Shown here: in pieces, positions 1 to 10,930 of the stretch
Layout: every line of letters starts with the position of its first letter
Position numbering within the stretch: the first letter of the stretch is position 1
NCBI GenBank assembly: GCA_036365455.1
Contig: JAWQUS010000009.1
Location: forward strand, 2,882,001-2,946,000
Direction of reading: 5' to 3'
Origin: Macrosoma leucophasiata
Taxonomy: Eukaryota > Arthropoda > Insecta > Lepidoptera > Hedylidae
Length of the DNA stretch: 64,000 nucleotides
The notes under the pieces: model-generated
Told to the model about the DNA's origin: nothing
Seen by the model: the letters and a program-made list of their open reading frames with translations, nothing else
Databases searched by the model: none
Program-made: the position numbers and the translations under genes

Positions 1-604
1 TAATGAATAATGCCCTTCCAATCCCACCACACACACAACATCACCTTATTGCGAGTTAACCCGGGTTTCGCCACAGTCTGTGAAGCCTGATCGGCCTTTG
101 ACCACGACCTTTTTCGCACGTTCTTGTCGTACGTGATCCACTTTTCATCACCAGTTATCAGCTTCTTCAAAAATGATTCGGTTTCATTACGTTGTAATAA
201 AGAATCACAAATTAGTACACGGTTCATTAGGTTTCTTTCAGTGAGCTCGTGAGGTACCCAAATATCGAGCTTTTTTTGTACCCAGCTTTTTTCAAATGCG
301 CCAAAACTGTTTTGTGATCAATTCTCAGTTCTTCAGCTACGTCGTAACTACTGATATGTTGATCTTGCTCCACTTTTTCAAAAATGGCATCCATTTTATC
401 CGTAATAGGGCGACCAGAGCGAGGTGCATCTTTGACATCAAAATTTCCGGATTGAAAACGCTTAAACAAAATTTGTGCTACTCTTACAGACACTGCACTA
501 GGTCCATAAACATCGCAATTTTTTTTTGCTGCTTTCGTTGCATTTTTACCTTTTTTGTAGTAAAATTTTAAAATGTATCGAATTTCTTCATTAGATTCAC
601 TCAT
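1..604 (-). pseudogene. Mariner transposase, broken and cut by the window edge
   Basis: The minus strand reads from an ATG at 604 into a mariner transposase N-terminus. It has the helix-turn-helix part with RSGRP near residue 62 and a second DNA-binding helix ending in HLKKAGYKK. The frame is lost near 265-285. The protein continues in another frame from about 240 to 1 and reaches the first catalytic aspartate in the motif ITGDEKW, followed by a WWDWKGII segment. The family needs three acidic residues (DD34D); only the first lies inside the window. With the frameshift this copy cannot make an active transposase. I found no clear terminal inverted repeat between 604 and 800. Confidence 0.85.
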
Positions 605-2640
605 CTTGACAGTACGAAAAACAAATGAAAATCACACATTTGCCTAATTTGAATTTGGAATTATGTTCTTTAAAATTTTAACTTTCAATGATACCAAAAC
701 CAGCCAGATACAAATACTACAGCCAAAGAGATTTTATTACAAGTTCATACATACTGTAATGCGAAAAGACGTTTTCCCCAACCTATTATCACACGTTTTT
801 CAGGCGTGAACCTGTTCCATGGAAATATACACAGAATATATTAATAAGGACTAAGTATTTCCATTGACATGTCTGTTGTTGATAATAAAATTCTCAATTC
901 GTTGTGAACTCTCGGCATCAATAAACAAAATTGTACTGTGAGCACAGAGCACAATTGCGTCATCTACGTGTTTTTATACTTTTTAATGACTCAGTCAGTC
1001 TCATCTCAACAGAGTCAGTTCCAGTGAGGAGGTATTTAGAGATGTCTGTTCCTATTTTTATCCGGCTTTTAAGAGATTCAGAAATTCGATAAATATTCTT
1101 TGTTTTTCAGTGATCGGTTCGAGACAAAGTATTTTGAAGTGAACATATGTCTGTAGCATCGTTGTTACTTGAAAGTTGATGAAACGAAAAAGCAACATTA
1201 AAAAAGAGAGACACCTATGTAAATTCATAAGATTTATGGATGTAGACTAAAGTAATATCATCGGGACCTTAGCATAAACGAAGTTAAAATCCTTTAACCA
1301 CTTTATTGTTAAGTGAAATCGACAAACTGTTTTCTAGTTTAGCAATGTTTACCGTCATAATTAAATTACAAAGTCGCTAAACGCATGTAACCATTGCTAT
1401 ATAGGTTACAACTGCGTTTTAGTTGCGGAAAGATGAAAATATGTCTCACGTTTTTATTTTGCTATCTTTAAAACTACAAAAGATACGAAAATGTTTCCAA
1501 GACAGGTCGATATACCTATATCGATCGAAATCGAAATTACTTGCACCGTGCAAGTAATTTCGATTTCGAACGAAGTGCAAGTTGCACCACTAGATGAGTC
1601 ACCTCACTCACCTCGTAGGTAATCATCTTATGTATTTATCTAATTGTAACTTTAAATAAATATGTTCGTTAAATTAAGTGGATACTCACTAAGGTACGTA
1701 CTATCAGGGCACTTGCCGCTCAACCACACTGGTACTTTATGCGGTCGCAATAAAAGCCTTATTTGATTGGTCTCTGATAATTTTGACTGTACATATTAGT
1801 AAATTAGTCTTATCGATACTTAGATAAGCACGCGCAAAATTTGTTATCAGTAGGTAAGTATTATATTTCCATGTTTTTTTTATTTGCCATTCTGTTGAAG
1901 GACTACCTAATATATCTTTGGGACTGGGACCACCCATAAAACCCGCAGTAATGTTGGGCAACGCGGATTGGAGTGACTGGACCAACCCTCGCGCCGGTGG
2001 CCCATGTTGCGCTACTAGGGCAGTCCAGAGCTTGACACCAGACACTGATTATAACAGAGTTTAACAAACACGGTAAAGCACACAGTCACAGTTTTTTATC
2101 AGCAAAATTAGAGCCCAAAATTAGAACCCACACCCCGTCTTAACTCCTATGGTTGATAATATCTGTACCTACATATGCATTCTATGGTAGGTATACACGC
2201 AAAGATACGACAATGTCTACAATACAATATACAATTGTAGGTATAAGCATGTGTTTGGGTATAGAAGCGTGACTGTATACCTTTCAATTCAAATGTTCAA
2301 GAGAGATGAAAAATATTTTTTTACTTGGCTTTTAGTGGAAGGAAATAAAGCTAGTAAGCTATAGTAGAACTTATCCATTATTTGGCTTCAGTTGAAGTCC
2401 AGTGAGGCTTCTGATGTGGTCGGTGAACTGTAATAAGTAGGTAAATATGTCGACTTTTGCCGACGGCGTTATAGGTATTACGAGTATAATTTAATTGCGA
2501 ACATCGAACGCTGCTCGTCCTGAATAAAAACTTTGATAAAACTACCACCACTACGATTGCCAACCCGCATGTCAAAGGGGAAGTAATTTCATCATGTTAA
2601 TATCCCTCGGCATCATTATAATATTTAGGGAAACGGTCTT
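605..2640. other. Gene-free AT-rich stretch with a perfect palindrome
   Basis: No coding exon is supported here. At 1525-1569 two 22-base arms form a perfect inverted repeat around one central C. At about 1975-2030 a GC-rich piece (GCCGGTGGCCCATGTTG) resembles one end of the E-type MITE described at 11763, but it is too decayed for boundaries to be set. Confidence 0.5.
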
Positions 2641-2644
2641 CGAA

Positions 2645-3515
2645 AACATTAAAATATTTTGAACCACATGAAATACTTTTAGTCCAATCACTTGTATTAC
2701 CTATTATTGACTATGCAGATGTTTGCTGCACTGATGCTTCACAAGATCTTCTCAACAAAATGGATCGGATTCTGAATAACTGTGTACGTTATATCTTCGG
2801 TTTACGTAAAATTCGACCATATTTCACACTTCCGTTCTCAGCTTCAGTGGCTGCCTATTCGCGAAAGGAGATCCATTCGGATACTCTGCTTGCTTTTTTC
2901 TATTCTCACCGATCCTTGTGCACCCACTTATCTTAGATGTAATTTCCAAATCCTCGGTGATTTACATTCCCTCAATCTTCGCTCCGCTGAAAAACTAATA
3001 ATTCAAATTCCTTCTCACCGTACAGGTTTTTACTCTAATTATTTTTGTGTTACGGCAATTCAACTCTGGAACGCGCTTCCCTTAGACATCAAGAAATCTC
3101 CTAGTAAATTCTGTTTCAAATGCAGGCTAAAAAAACATTTTTTGGCCTCTGTGGATCCAAATCGTGTGTAAAATGTAATCATCACTATTTATCATATAAC
3201 GTTACTTTTTTAATATATAATATTTATTTATATGTATTTCGTACTATATTCGTATGTAATATTGATATTACTTATGTATTACATGCATATATATATTATA
3301 TTTATTAATGTTACTAAATATGTACTTAATATTATTATCTTCTTAATAATCTCTTGTTTTTCTATTCAATTTTTCATCAATAGTTTAATGCACCTTTTCG
3401 ACAGATTCATTAAGCCCTAAGGTTGGCTGGTAGAGAATACCACTAGATATTAAGCACGCCTTATGTACATCAATTTGTGCACAAAAGAATAAATAGATAC
3501 TTGAATTTAATTAGG
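2645..3515 (+). mobile_element. 5'-truncated LINE, C-terminal reverse transcriptase region (CR1/L2-like)
   Basis: The plus strand encodes the last part of a LINE reverse transcriptase protein. It begins with a SLVLPIIDYADVC-like segment, shifts frame near 2805, and continues through WLPIRERRSIRIL and LWNALPLDIK to a stop near 3171. The same protein tail and the same 3' flank (a 'ctggtagagaa' motif, then an A-rich end near 3500) occur in the copy at 35600-36955, so they are one family. Both copies lack the 5' part, which is usual for LINE insertions. The clade is an estimate from the LWNALP tail. Confidence 0.75.
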
Positions 3516-4179
3516 TATGTAAATAAAAAAAATATATTGTGCAATCGTTTAACACAACACGGCTGACATTAATATTCGTTAATTTGTAGGGAAACGTGTG
3601 TTTTCGTCAGAAATGAGAACATTATAAAGATAAAGGCAACAAGTTTTATCCCTAACGACTAGTAACAGATCATTATGCGCTTGACTTTATCTAAATATTA
3701 TGTTTATTCAATCACCTATAATATGGTATCACCTTATATATATATATATATAATAAGTACGATAAAATCAAATTAATTCTAATAATTAAGGATGTTGTCG
3801 TGCGAGTCTCATTTAAATTAGCTATAAGTTCGAATTTAAATTGTCCATTCGTTCTATCTTTACTGTTCTATGGTTCTATCAGTAGGTACAAAAGCTTGCG
3901 TTAACTCTGAGAATGGGAGATGGACCTGCAAGTCCTGCAACTCCTAACAAAACAAAATAAACGACAGATGTATGCTTTTGTAGGTGGGTCTCACTGAGGA
4001 AATTGGACAGGCTTTTTTGTACTGTAAAATAAAAAAAAAAATATATATATATATATACTACGTATAGAATGGACACTTCGACGTCCCGCCCGATTGCCCC
4101 GCCTCACCCAACCTCCTGCCCTCTCAAGGTCGACGTTTGGTATTCTCTACGTGCTACGCACGCAGGTGCACGTGTAATT
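3516..4179. other. Gene-free stretch with short (TA)n tracts
   Basis: No exon is visible. There are TA dinucleotide runs at about 3739-3752 and 4040-4058. Near 4070-4135 lies a copy of the GAATGGACACTTCGACGT end also found at 21640 and 44735, a TIR-element terminus. Confidence 0.45.
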
Positions 4180-4375
4180 ACACGTCACTGATCGTGTTCC
4201 AGTTAGATGGTGAGGTATGGCCACAGTATAACTAACTATCACAGAGATATAACAACTAAGGTCTCAGGGGCGGCAACGGTTCTGCATTTTGACCTCTGGT
4301 TTTTGTGTAGATGTCTATGGGCTGCAGTTATCATTCATATGAACTGTTTGCTTGCCACCTCCGTTACATTTAAAA
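4180..4375 (+). repeat. S1 SINE-like repeat, partial
   Basis: This is a diverged copy of the family that reads ...GATCGTGTTCCAGTTAGATGG...GGCTGCAGT...TTGCCACCTCCGTTACAT and ends in an A-rich tail. More than a dozen copies occur in the window. The A-tail on one side only suggests spread by reverse transcription. Confidence 0.65.
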
Positions 4376-4983
4376 TGCATCCCTAAGAACTGAGTCTGAG
4401 TCTGACTACATAAGAAGTAAGAAGAACCAAGTAAGTAGGTAAATGATCAGGGAATTCAGGATCACTCACAGCAGCTACTGCTTCACAATCAGACACTGAC
4501 CGGTTATTTATGATTAGAGATTGCTTTATCTTGACTTTTGTTAAAAAAATATTTATTACTGATAAATATAATATGTATCTATCTATAGGTATTATTAAAT
4601 TGTGAAGCTTTAAAATGTAAAAGTTATGTCCAGTGGCGGATTAAGTGGGGGGCTGGGGCGGTCTCCCATGAGCCTCCGCTTCTGGGCGGCCTCCAAAGAT
4701 CGACTGGTCGCTGGGAATCATGAATTATTTGTAGAGCCCACGGTGGGAAATGTCGTTATCGCGTTTTAGAATCTATCTACCGTATCAATCATACGGGGCC
4801 CTCCAAATATGTGCGTGGGCGGGGCTCCCTAATTTTACCTCATGAACTTTTTTTGCTCATGTGTGAGTTAACTAGTTCAAATCGATGCCAAGTGATGACT
4901 GCAGCCTATGGACCTCTGGTCTTTGTGACAAAATGCAGATGTATTGTCACCCCTGAGACCTTAGTTGTTGCGTCTCTGTCATA

Positions 4984-5288
4984 ATTGTTTTATATTATTT
5001 CGCATTAACACATGCTTGTGAAATATATTTTATTTTTAAAGAAAAATGGAAAGAAAAATTTGACTTCAGGCGAGACTCGAACTCGCGACCTACTGGGAAT
5101 CTAGTCCAGCCGCTCTTCCAATTGAGCTACTGAAGCCCTGCCCGATTTGTCAAATCTTTCCTTCACATCTATTGCATTGCTTTATGGTAGCAGTAGCGCC
5201 ATCTATTACCAACTATGCTAGTTAGGCAACCGATATAATAGACTTTTCAGTTTATTGAATATCGTAAGGAAGTCGCTTTTACCCTTAA
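4984..5288 (-). repeat. T repeat copy 1, with a complete tRNA-like core
   Basis: This is the first unit of a T dimer, about 300 bp. On the minus strand bases 5136-5063 fold as a 74-nt tRNA: a 7-bp acceptor stem (GCTTCAG with CTGAAGT), TA at positions 8-9, a D stem GCTC/GAGC, and a perfect T stem GCGAG/CTCGC around the loop TTCGAGT, which holds the B box. The anticodon stem has one mismatch. The core lies inside the unit, with a conserved 5' head (GGTTGCCTAACTAGC) and an A/T-rich 3' tail. Confidence 0.65.
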
Positions 5289-5700
5289 TAATTGTTTTAT
5301 ATTATTTCGCATTAACACATGCTTGTGAAATATATTTTATTTTTAAAGAAAAATGGAAAGAAAAATTTTACTTCAGGCGAGACTCGAACTCGCGACCTAC
5401 TGGGAACCCTGCCCGATTTTTTTTTTTTTTTTTTTGCCTTTTGGCAATTGCCCGCAGGCATTTTGCCAGCATCACGTTTGATTAATATTTACAAAGAAAT
5501 GGAAAATAAGCTTTTATATACATTTAATAATTAAAAAGAAACAAAATAATAGCTACTCGGAGCAAAAAAATCACAAAATCTGGAAAAAAAAAATGTAAGT
5601 ATATTATTAGTCAACGGACAAACAATGGTTAGTATTAATAGTTAGATTATTATACAATATATTCATAATATCAAAAATATAAATATATATATATACATAT

Positions 5701-8700
5701 TTACAGTTTAATGTTATTTAAATGTACATAATATACAATAGCATTAAGAACTTCAGGGTTAGACAAGGAAAGAAGAGTAGGAATATTAGTTGGGAAGGGA
5801 ACAAGTTTAATAAGAAGGGATATGAAATGACTGCGATCATATAAGGGACAAGAGAAGAAAATATGATTTACATCTCCCTCGTCCAAACCACACTCGCAAA
5901 TGGAGGTGTCCCGAATCCTCAATTTATACAGAAATCGGGGAGAAGTACAGTGTCCTAGACGAAGGCGACATATTATCGAAGTGGCTTTCTTAGATACTTT
6001 TTGTTTAAAAAACCACGGCTTAGGAGGAATAGTTGGCTGTATTCTAGAATAATAACCCCCACGAGATTTGTCAGTTTTTTGCCAGTGGTTTGACCAAGCT
6101 TCATTTAGGTAGACTTTAGGTTGCAGAGTTAAATCTTGAGGATATATTTTGTAGGGAAACATATCCCCGGAACACACGGCATCCTTGGCTAATTCATCCG
6201 CGCGCTCATTACCCGACACACCGGAGTGCCCAGGTACCCAGACAAGGATTACTGATTGATTGTTTACTGAGCAGCGTCTAAGCAAGTCTTTTATTTGAAA
6301 TATAATAGGGTTATGAGACTTTTGGGAAAAGGGGCTGGATAAAAGGGCCTGCAGAGCACTAAGTGAATCTGAAAAGATGAGGGAACGAGGTAATTTACAT
6401 AGGATAACGTAGTTGATAGCTTCGAGAATGCCAATACATTCTCCTGAGAACACGGTTGTTTCTGGGGGGTATTTAATTTTTTGTACTATATTGAACTCCA
6501 CATGAACGATACCTATACCTACACAACTATCAGGGGACTGTTTGGAGGCATCCGTGAAGATAGAATGCCACCCTTGCCAGTCTTCTTTCATAGCTGATAT
6601 AAAACGCTCTTTAGCACATGGGTCACTTTTACTTACATCAAAGTTGAAAATAATACTCGGTTGATATACTACTGATTCATATGGGTAACTATGCAAAGGC
6701 AGATTAGGAGAACGGTGAACCGGAGCATCAAAGGCCAGCAATTTATGGAAGCTGTAGACCAGTCGAGGAGTGTCTTTATGAGACCAATATGTCGATGAAC
6801 TAACCTGATGGGATAGTTCTTCCAAAATTTGGAGTAGAGGATGGTGAGAAAATCGGCTTATACGAAACAAGTATTTGTCGGAAAGAAATTGTCTTCTGCA
6901 GTTGAGCGGCGGGTCTACACACTCAACCTGTAGAGCATTGATTGGGCTGGACTTCATGGCACCTATTACGATGCGAAGTGCTCTGGACTGAATCCGGTCA
7001 AGTTTCCTGAGCCCGGCTTTATTTGCCGGGTCCAACAAAAATGACCCGTAATCGAGAACACTTCTAATAATTGCGTTATAAAGGAGCTTAAGACAGAAGG
7101 GATGAGCCCCCCACCAAACCCCGGATAAACATCTTAGTATATTCATATTTCTCTCACATTTTGCAGCAATGAACTCACAGTGTAATTTACCAGTAAGATG
7201 GGAATCCAGAATAAGGCCAAGGAATTTAACGTTATCTTTAACGGGAACGGGGGAATTGTTAATTCGTATATCAACAGCCGGAAGACATCGTTTCCTTGTA
7301 AAAATCACCACGGTACTCTTAGCCGCGGACAGTTCCAGACCATTAGCACCGAGCCATTCACTCAAAGAAGTCAAAGAAAGATTCATTGCCTCAGCAGCTT
7401 TCATTATACAGGGATTAGAAACAAAAAGTAACACGTCATCAGCATATTGAAGAATTTGACAGGGATGTGAAACACAGGACTCTAAATCATAGGTGTAGAT
7501 GTTATAAAGAATGGGACTAAGGACGGAGCCTTGTGGTAATCCTTTAAAAACGGAACGAGGAGAATGATAGTAATTTCGGAGTTTGATTGAACGTTCTGAA
7601 AAGAGATTTATGATAAAACGAATCCACTTGCCTGGCATCCTCAGCTGGTGAAGTTTCTTCCTGAGGATGGGCAGTTGAACGTTATCATATGCGGAGGATA
7701 TATCTAAAAAGGAAGCTACAACGTGATGATTTTGGGAAAAGGATAGACGAATTTGAGAAGTCAATATGCTAAGACTGTCCATCGTGCTCTTGCCCTTTCT
7801 AAACCCATATTGTGAATTACCAAGAATGCCTCTGTTCTCAATAAACCATTCTAGTCGGTTCTTGAGTAGATGTTCAGTGATTTTTACAAAGACTGATGAA
7901 AGAGCAATTGGCCTATAGGAATCGGCATTATTCGGATTTTTATTAGGCTTAAGAATCGGTATTAATAACTGAGTTTTCCAAGATTTTGGAATAGTTCCTG
8001 TATCCGAAATAGTATTAATGAGACCTAAGAAATAAATAAGGGTGGATTCTGGTGCTTTAGATAGAAATATATACGGAATGCCGTCCAGTCCGGGAGAAGA
8101 ATTTTTAACATTATTAAGGACATACCGTAATTCTTGTAAAGAATACGGAGCTTCTAGAGGGTCATTATAGGAGACATTTACGGAAGTAGGAGAAAACGGG
8201 AGTTCGTAAAACGTAGGGACAAAAGGTGGGGCCATTTTATCAAGAAATTTTTCTGATAAATCTACGGGAAGGATAGAAGAGGGTTTTTTAGAATTTGAGG
8301 ACCTGAAGCGTCTGATCTGTTTCCATACAGTGGAAGCGGGAGTATCGGGGGATATCGATGAACAATAATCCTTCCAACCCTCCTGCTTTTTATACTTTAA
8401 AGTAAGTCGATACCTTGCTGTCACCTTGTTGAGTTCAATATAGTTGCTAATGGTCATATCATGACCATAGTTAATTTCGGCTTCTTTACGTTCAGCAGTT
8501 ATTGAAGTGCACTCCCTATCCCACCAAGGTGGGGAAGGAGGTTTGTTAGGTAATATTTTTTTGAGAGGAAAAACTGAATCTGCTGAATCTTTTATAGCGT
8601 TGAGTAGACTTTCGAAATTTAGATCTATGTTCTCAGAGTTGATTGGAGGTAGAAGTTCCATTTTAGAGTTAAGTAAATCGGCATATTTATCAAAATCTTC

Positions 8701-9411
8701 ATTCTCTAAGCGGTACTTTAGCAGTGGAGGCTGGTTAGGAGAAGAAGCATTTGTGTTTGGGAATTCCAGAATAATTGGGAAATGGCGGCTCCCGTGTGTC
8801 GAGCACATGACGTTCCACGTTATTTGTGACGCTAGTTCAGGTGAGCAAATTGATAGATCAATAGCACTAGTATTCTCGGATGGCCTAGTTCGGTATGTAG
8901 GACTACCATCATTCAAAATACATAGATTTAACTCATCAACAATATCTATGAGGGTTTCACCCATGCCGTCATTTCTAGAACATCCCCAAGACCTATGATG
9001 ACAATTAAAATCACCCATTATTACTCGGGGGGAAGGAAGAGAGGAAATTATTTCTTTCAATTCATCAAGAATGGGATCCGAAGGGTAAGGAATATATAAA
9101 GAGAGGACAGAAATATTGCTAATCTGGACAGCAACAGCTTGAAAGCCATCACAGTGAGGAGGAATGGGAATTTGAGAAGAGGGGACAGTGTTTTTAACGA
9201 GCAGGGCTGAACCACCCCACCCGTCAGGTCTATCCTCTCTGAAGCATGCAAAGCCCGGAATCCCAAAGGAGCAATTCGGGCTGAGCCATGTTTCAGAGAG
9301 GGCTATAATTACAGGGTTAATATCGCGTATAAGAAAGGTTAGGTCTGCCTTTTTACAGGCAGACCTAATGCTCTGGCAATTCCACTGTAGAATTTTCTCC
9401 AGTGGAGGCAT
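5701..9411 (-). CDS. LINE ORF2: endonuclease, reverse transcriptase and RNase H
   Basis: The 1236-residue protein starts at the ATG at 9411. Residues 1-220 are an apurinic-type endonuclease: ILQWNCQS at the N-terminus, the ALSETWL glutamate, and GDFNCHH. Residues of about 450-760 are the reverse transcriptase, with SSPGLDGIP, SYRPIALSS, FLDISSAYD, GLPQGSVLSP and the catalytic QYADDVLLF. Residues of about 960-1085 are RNase H: FTDAS, SGECIGILEA, FSDSLSAL and WVPGHSGVSGNERAD carry the expected acidic and histidine residues. A cysteine/histidine cluster (CECG...HIFFSCPLY) lies near residue 1185. The enzyme nicks the target and copies its RNA in place. No stop or frameshift is seen. The start overlaps ORF1, suggesting coupled translation. 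Confidence 0.9.
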   Translation of the reverse strand: MPPLEKILQWNCQSIRSACKKADLTFLIRDINPVIIALSETWLSPNCSFGIPGFACFREDRPDGWGGSALLVKNTVPSSQIPIPPHCDGFQAVAVQISNISVLSLYIPYPSDPILDELKEIISSLPSPRVIMGDFNCHHRSWGCSRNDGMGETLIDIVDELNLCILNDGSPTYRTRPSENTSAIDLSICSPELASQITWNVMCSTHGSRHFPIILEFPNTNASSPNQPPLLKYRLENEDFDKYADLLNSKMELLPPINSENIDLNFESLLNAIKDSADSVFPLKKILPNKPPSPPWWDRECTSITAERKEAEINYGHDMTISNYIELNKVTARYRLTLKYKKQEGWKDYCSSISPDTPASTVWKQIRRFRSSNSKKPSSILPVDLSEKFLDKMAPPFVPTFYELPFSPTSVNVSYNDPLEAPYSLQELRYVLNNVKNSSPGLDGIPYIFLSKAPESTLIYFLGLINTISDTGTIPKSWKTQLLIPILKPNKNPNNADSYRPIALSSVFVKITEHLLKNRLEWFIENRGILGNSQYGFRKGKSTMDSLSILTSQIRLSFSQNHHVVASFLDISSAYDNVQLPILRKKLHQLRMPGKWIRFIINLFSERSIKLRNYYHSPRSVFKGLPQGSVLSPILYNIYTYDLESCVSHPCQILQYADDVLLFVSNPCIMKAAEAMNLSLTSLSEWLGANGLELSAAKSTVVIFTRKRCLPAVDIRINNSPVPVKDNVKFLGLILDSHLTGKLHCEFIAAKCERNMNILRCLSGVWWGAHPFCLKLLYNAIIRSVLDYGSFLLDPANKAGLRKLDRIQSRALRIVIGAMKSSPINALQVECVDPPLNCRRQFLSDKYLFRISRFSHHPLLQILEELSHQVSSSTYWSHKDTPRLVYSFHKLLAFDAPVHRSPNLPLHSYPYESVVYQPSIIFNFDVSKSDPCAKERFISAMKEDWQGWHSIFTDASKQSPDSCVGIGIVHVEFNIVQKIKYPPETTVFSGECIGILEAINYVILCKLPRSLIFSDSLSALQALLSSPFSQKSHNPIIFQIKDLLRRCSVNNQSVILVWVPGHSGVSGNERADELAKDAVCSGDMFPYKIYPQDLTLQPKVYLNEAWSNHWQKTDKSRGGYYSRIQPTIPPKPWFFKQKVSKKATSIICRLRLGHCTSPRFLYKLRIRDTSICECGLDEGDVNHIFFSCPLYDRSHFISLLIKLVPFPTNIPTLLSLSNPEVLNAIVYYVHLNNIKL

Positions 9412-10930
9412 TTTTAAGCATGGAGTTTAAAGTTTGGAGGATAGAGTCAGCGTTGGACGGTTGGGTATTGTTGGAAAGGTTGGTAAGTGTAGAAATAAGG
9501 GAAGCAAGAAAAACTGGTAGGGATATGGATGTTACATTTGGAGATGAAGTATTGCTACGGTCGAGTAAAGCACACCCATTGGGTGCCTGAGAAGGTACAG
9601 AATTAATGATCGCATTGTGAGCGACCTGATCATAGCCTTTTGATAATTTACGTGGACTACGAGGCTGCGAGACAACAGTTTTCTTGTATGATTTTGAAAC
9701 TGGAGTGCTAACAAGAGTATGGCTAGTCCCACCATTACGAGGGATACTCTTTGTGCTTACTACATCAGCGAAGGATCTATTGACCGGGACATGAAGTTTC
9801 GTAGCCTCAGCATAAGAGATAGACCTTTCGGCCATAGAGCATTTAATAGCCTTTTGACGGGAAAATTCAGGACATCGAGTTTTGTTAGTAGCAAAATGGC
9901 CTCCACCGCACGAAAGGCAGTGGGCAGCCTCTTCGTCTACTTGACAAGTATCACCTGTGTGTTCGTTACCACACTTGAAACAGCGCGGTTTCGAACGACA
10001 CTGTGTTCTCGTATGTCCGAAGCGACAACATTGGAAACATTGGACTGTTGGGAAGATGTATAATTCAACAGGGATTGAATTATAGCATACAAAAACTTTG
10101 TCTGGGAGATTTTGCCCATCAAAGGTTAGCACTACAGACTGGGAGGGTTTCCATACTGGCGTACCATCTACGATTACTTTGTAATTTAGGCGTCTTACTT
10201 TTAATATCGGACTTTTACAGTTATTGGGAAGGGAAACATATTCTAAAATTTCTTCAGGAGACCAGTCTGCTGGAATGCCACGGACAAGACCCATTTTGGT
10301 TACATTAAAAGTGGGAATGAAAGCTTTATAGCCGTTGTCAGTAAGTAATGGGCTTGCTTTGAATGAGTTTGCATTATCTGCAGAAGTGAAAGTCAAAGCG
10401 ATTCTATTTCGGCCGATACTTTTGATGCCTCCATCGACAATATTAGCAAATCTCCTCTTATGGAGGAATCTACCAAATGTAACGGGATGAAGCGTTGTGC
10501 CATCATTTGTTGAATTTTCGATACGTTGAACATGTATGATGTAAGGTCCATTATCAGAAGGGCCATAATCGGAACGACCGATTGGAGTTGACGATAGAGA
10601 TTTAGCCAAATTTAAAACAGATGCTGGCACTTGCGAGAAGGAAGATGGAGGGGTAGTTTGTCCCGAGGGAATTTCCGAGTTCAATGAGACTATGTTTTGT
10701 GAATCTACTTTTTTATCCAGTGGAGTCTTCCTTCGTCTAGAACTTGAGCGAGACCTATGAGGCGATTTTGAATTCCTCCTTGGTTTACGCATTGTTTTTT
10801 TAGTTTTATTTAAAGAACTTTCATGGCATTCAAACTCCTCTGCTCCAACGGACATTAGCGAATAAAAAGAATTTTGACATATTAAATTATTACGGGGATC
10901 AGGATCCCCCGGATCGGGAGGTTCATTCAT
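9365..10930 (-). CDS. LINE ORF1: gag-like nucleic-acid-binding protein
   Basis: This 521-residue protein precedes ORF2 in the same LINE. Residues of about 45-75 are very basic (SKSPHRSRSSSRRRK). The middle part resembles the RNA-recognition-like region of LINE ORF1 proteins. Near residues 300-355 come CCHC zinc knuckles: CFQCCRFGHTRTQC, CFKCGNEHTGDTC and CLSCGGGH. In this family the protein coats the element RNA and is needed for transposition. The ATG at 10930 is the first in the frame after a leader of about 250 bases. Confidence 0.85.
   Translation of the reverse strand: MNEPPDPGDPDPRNNLICQNSFYSLMSVGAEEFECHESSLNKTKKTMRKPRRNSKSPHRSRSSSRRRKTPLDKKVDSQNIVSLNSEIPSGQTTPPSSFSQVPASVLNLAKSLSSTPIGRSDYGPSDNGPYIIHVQRIENSTNDGTTLHPVTFGRFLHKRRFANIVDGGIKSIGRNRIALTFTSADNANSFKASPLLTDNGYKAFIPTFNVTKMGLVRGIPADWSPEEILEYVSLPNNCKSPILKVRRLNYKVIVDGTPVWKPSQSVVLTFDGQNLPDKVFVCYNSIPVELYIFPTVQCFQCCRFGHTRTQCRSKPRCFKCGNEHTGDTCQVDEEAAHCLSCGGGHFATNKTRCPEFSRQKAIKCSMAERSISYAEATKLHVPVNRSFADVVSTKSIPRNGGTSHTLVSTPVSKSYKKTVVSQPRSPRKLSKGYDQVAHNAIINSVPSQAPNGCALLDRSNTSSPNVTSISLPVFLASLISTLTNLSNNTQPSNADSILQTLNSMLKNASTGENSTVELPEH

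Noticed and set aside
8507..8998. Plus-strand frame of about 160 codons
   Set aside because: It is antisense to the I-type LINE ORF2, whose motifs are unmistakable.
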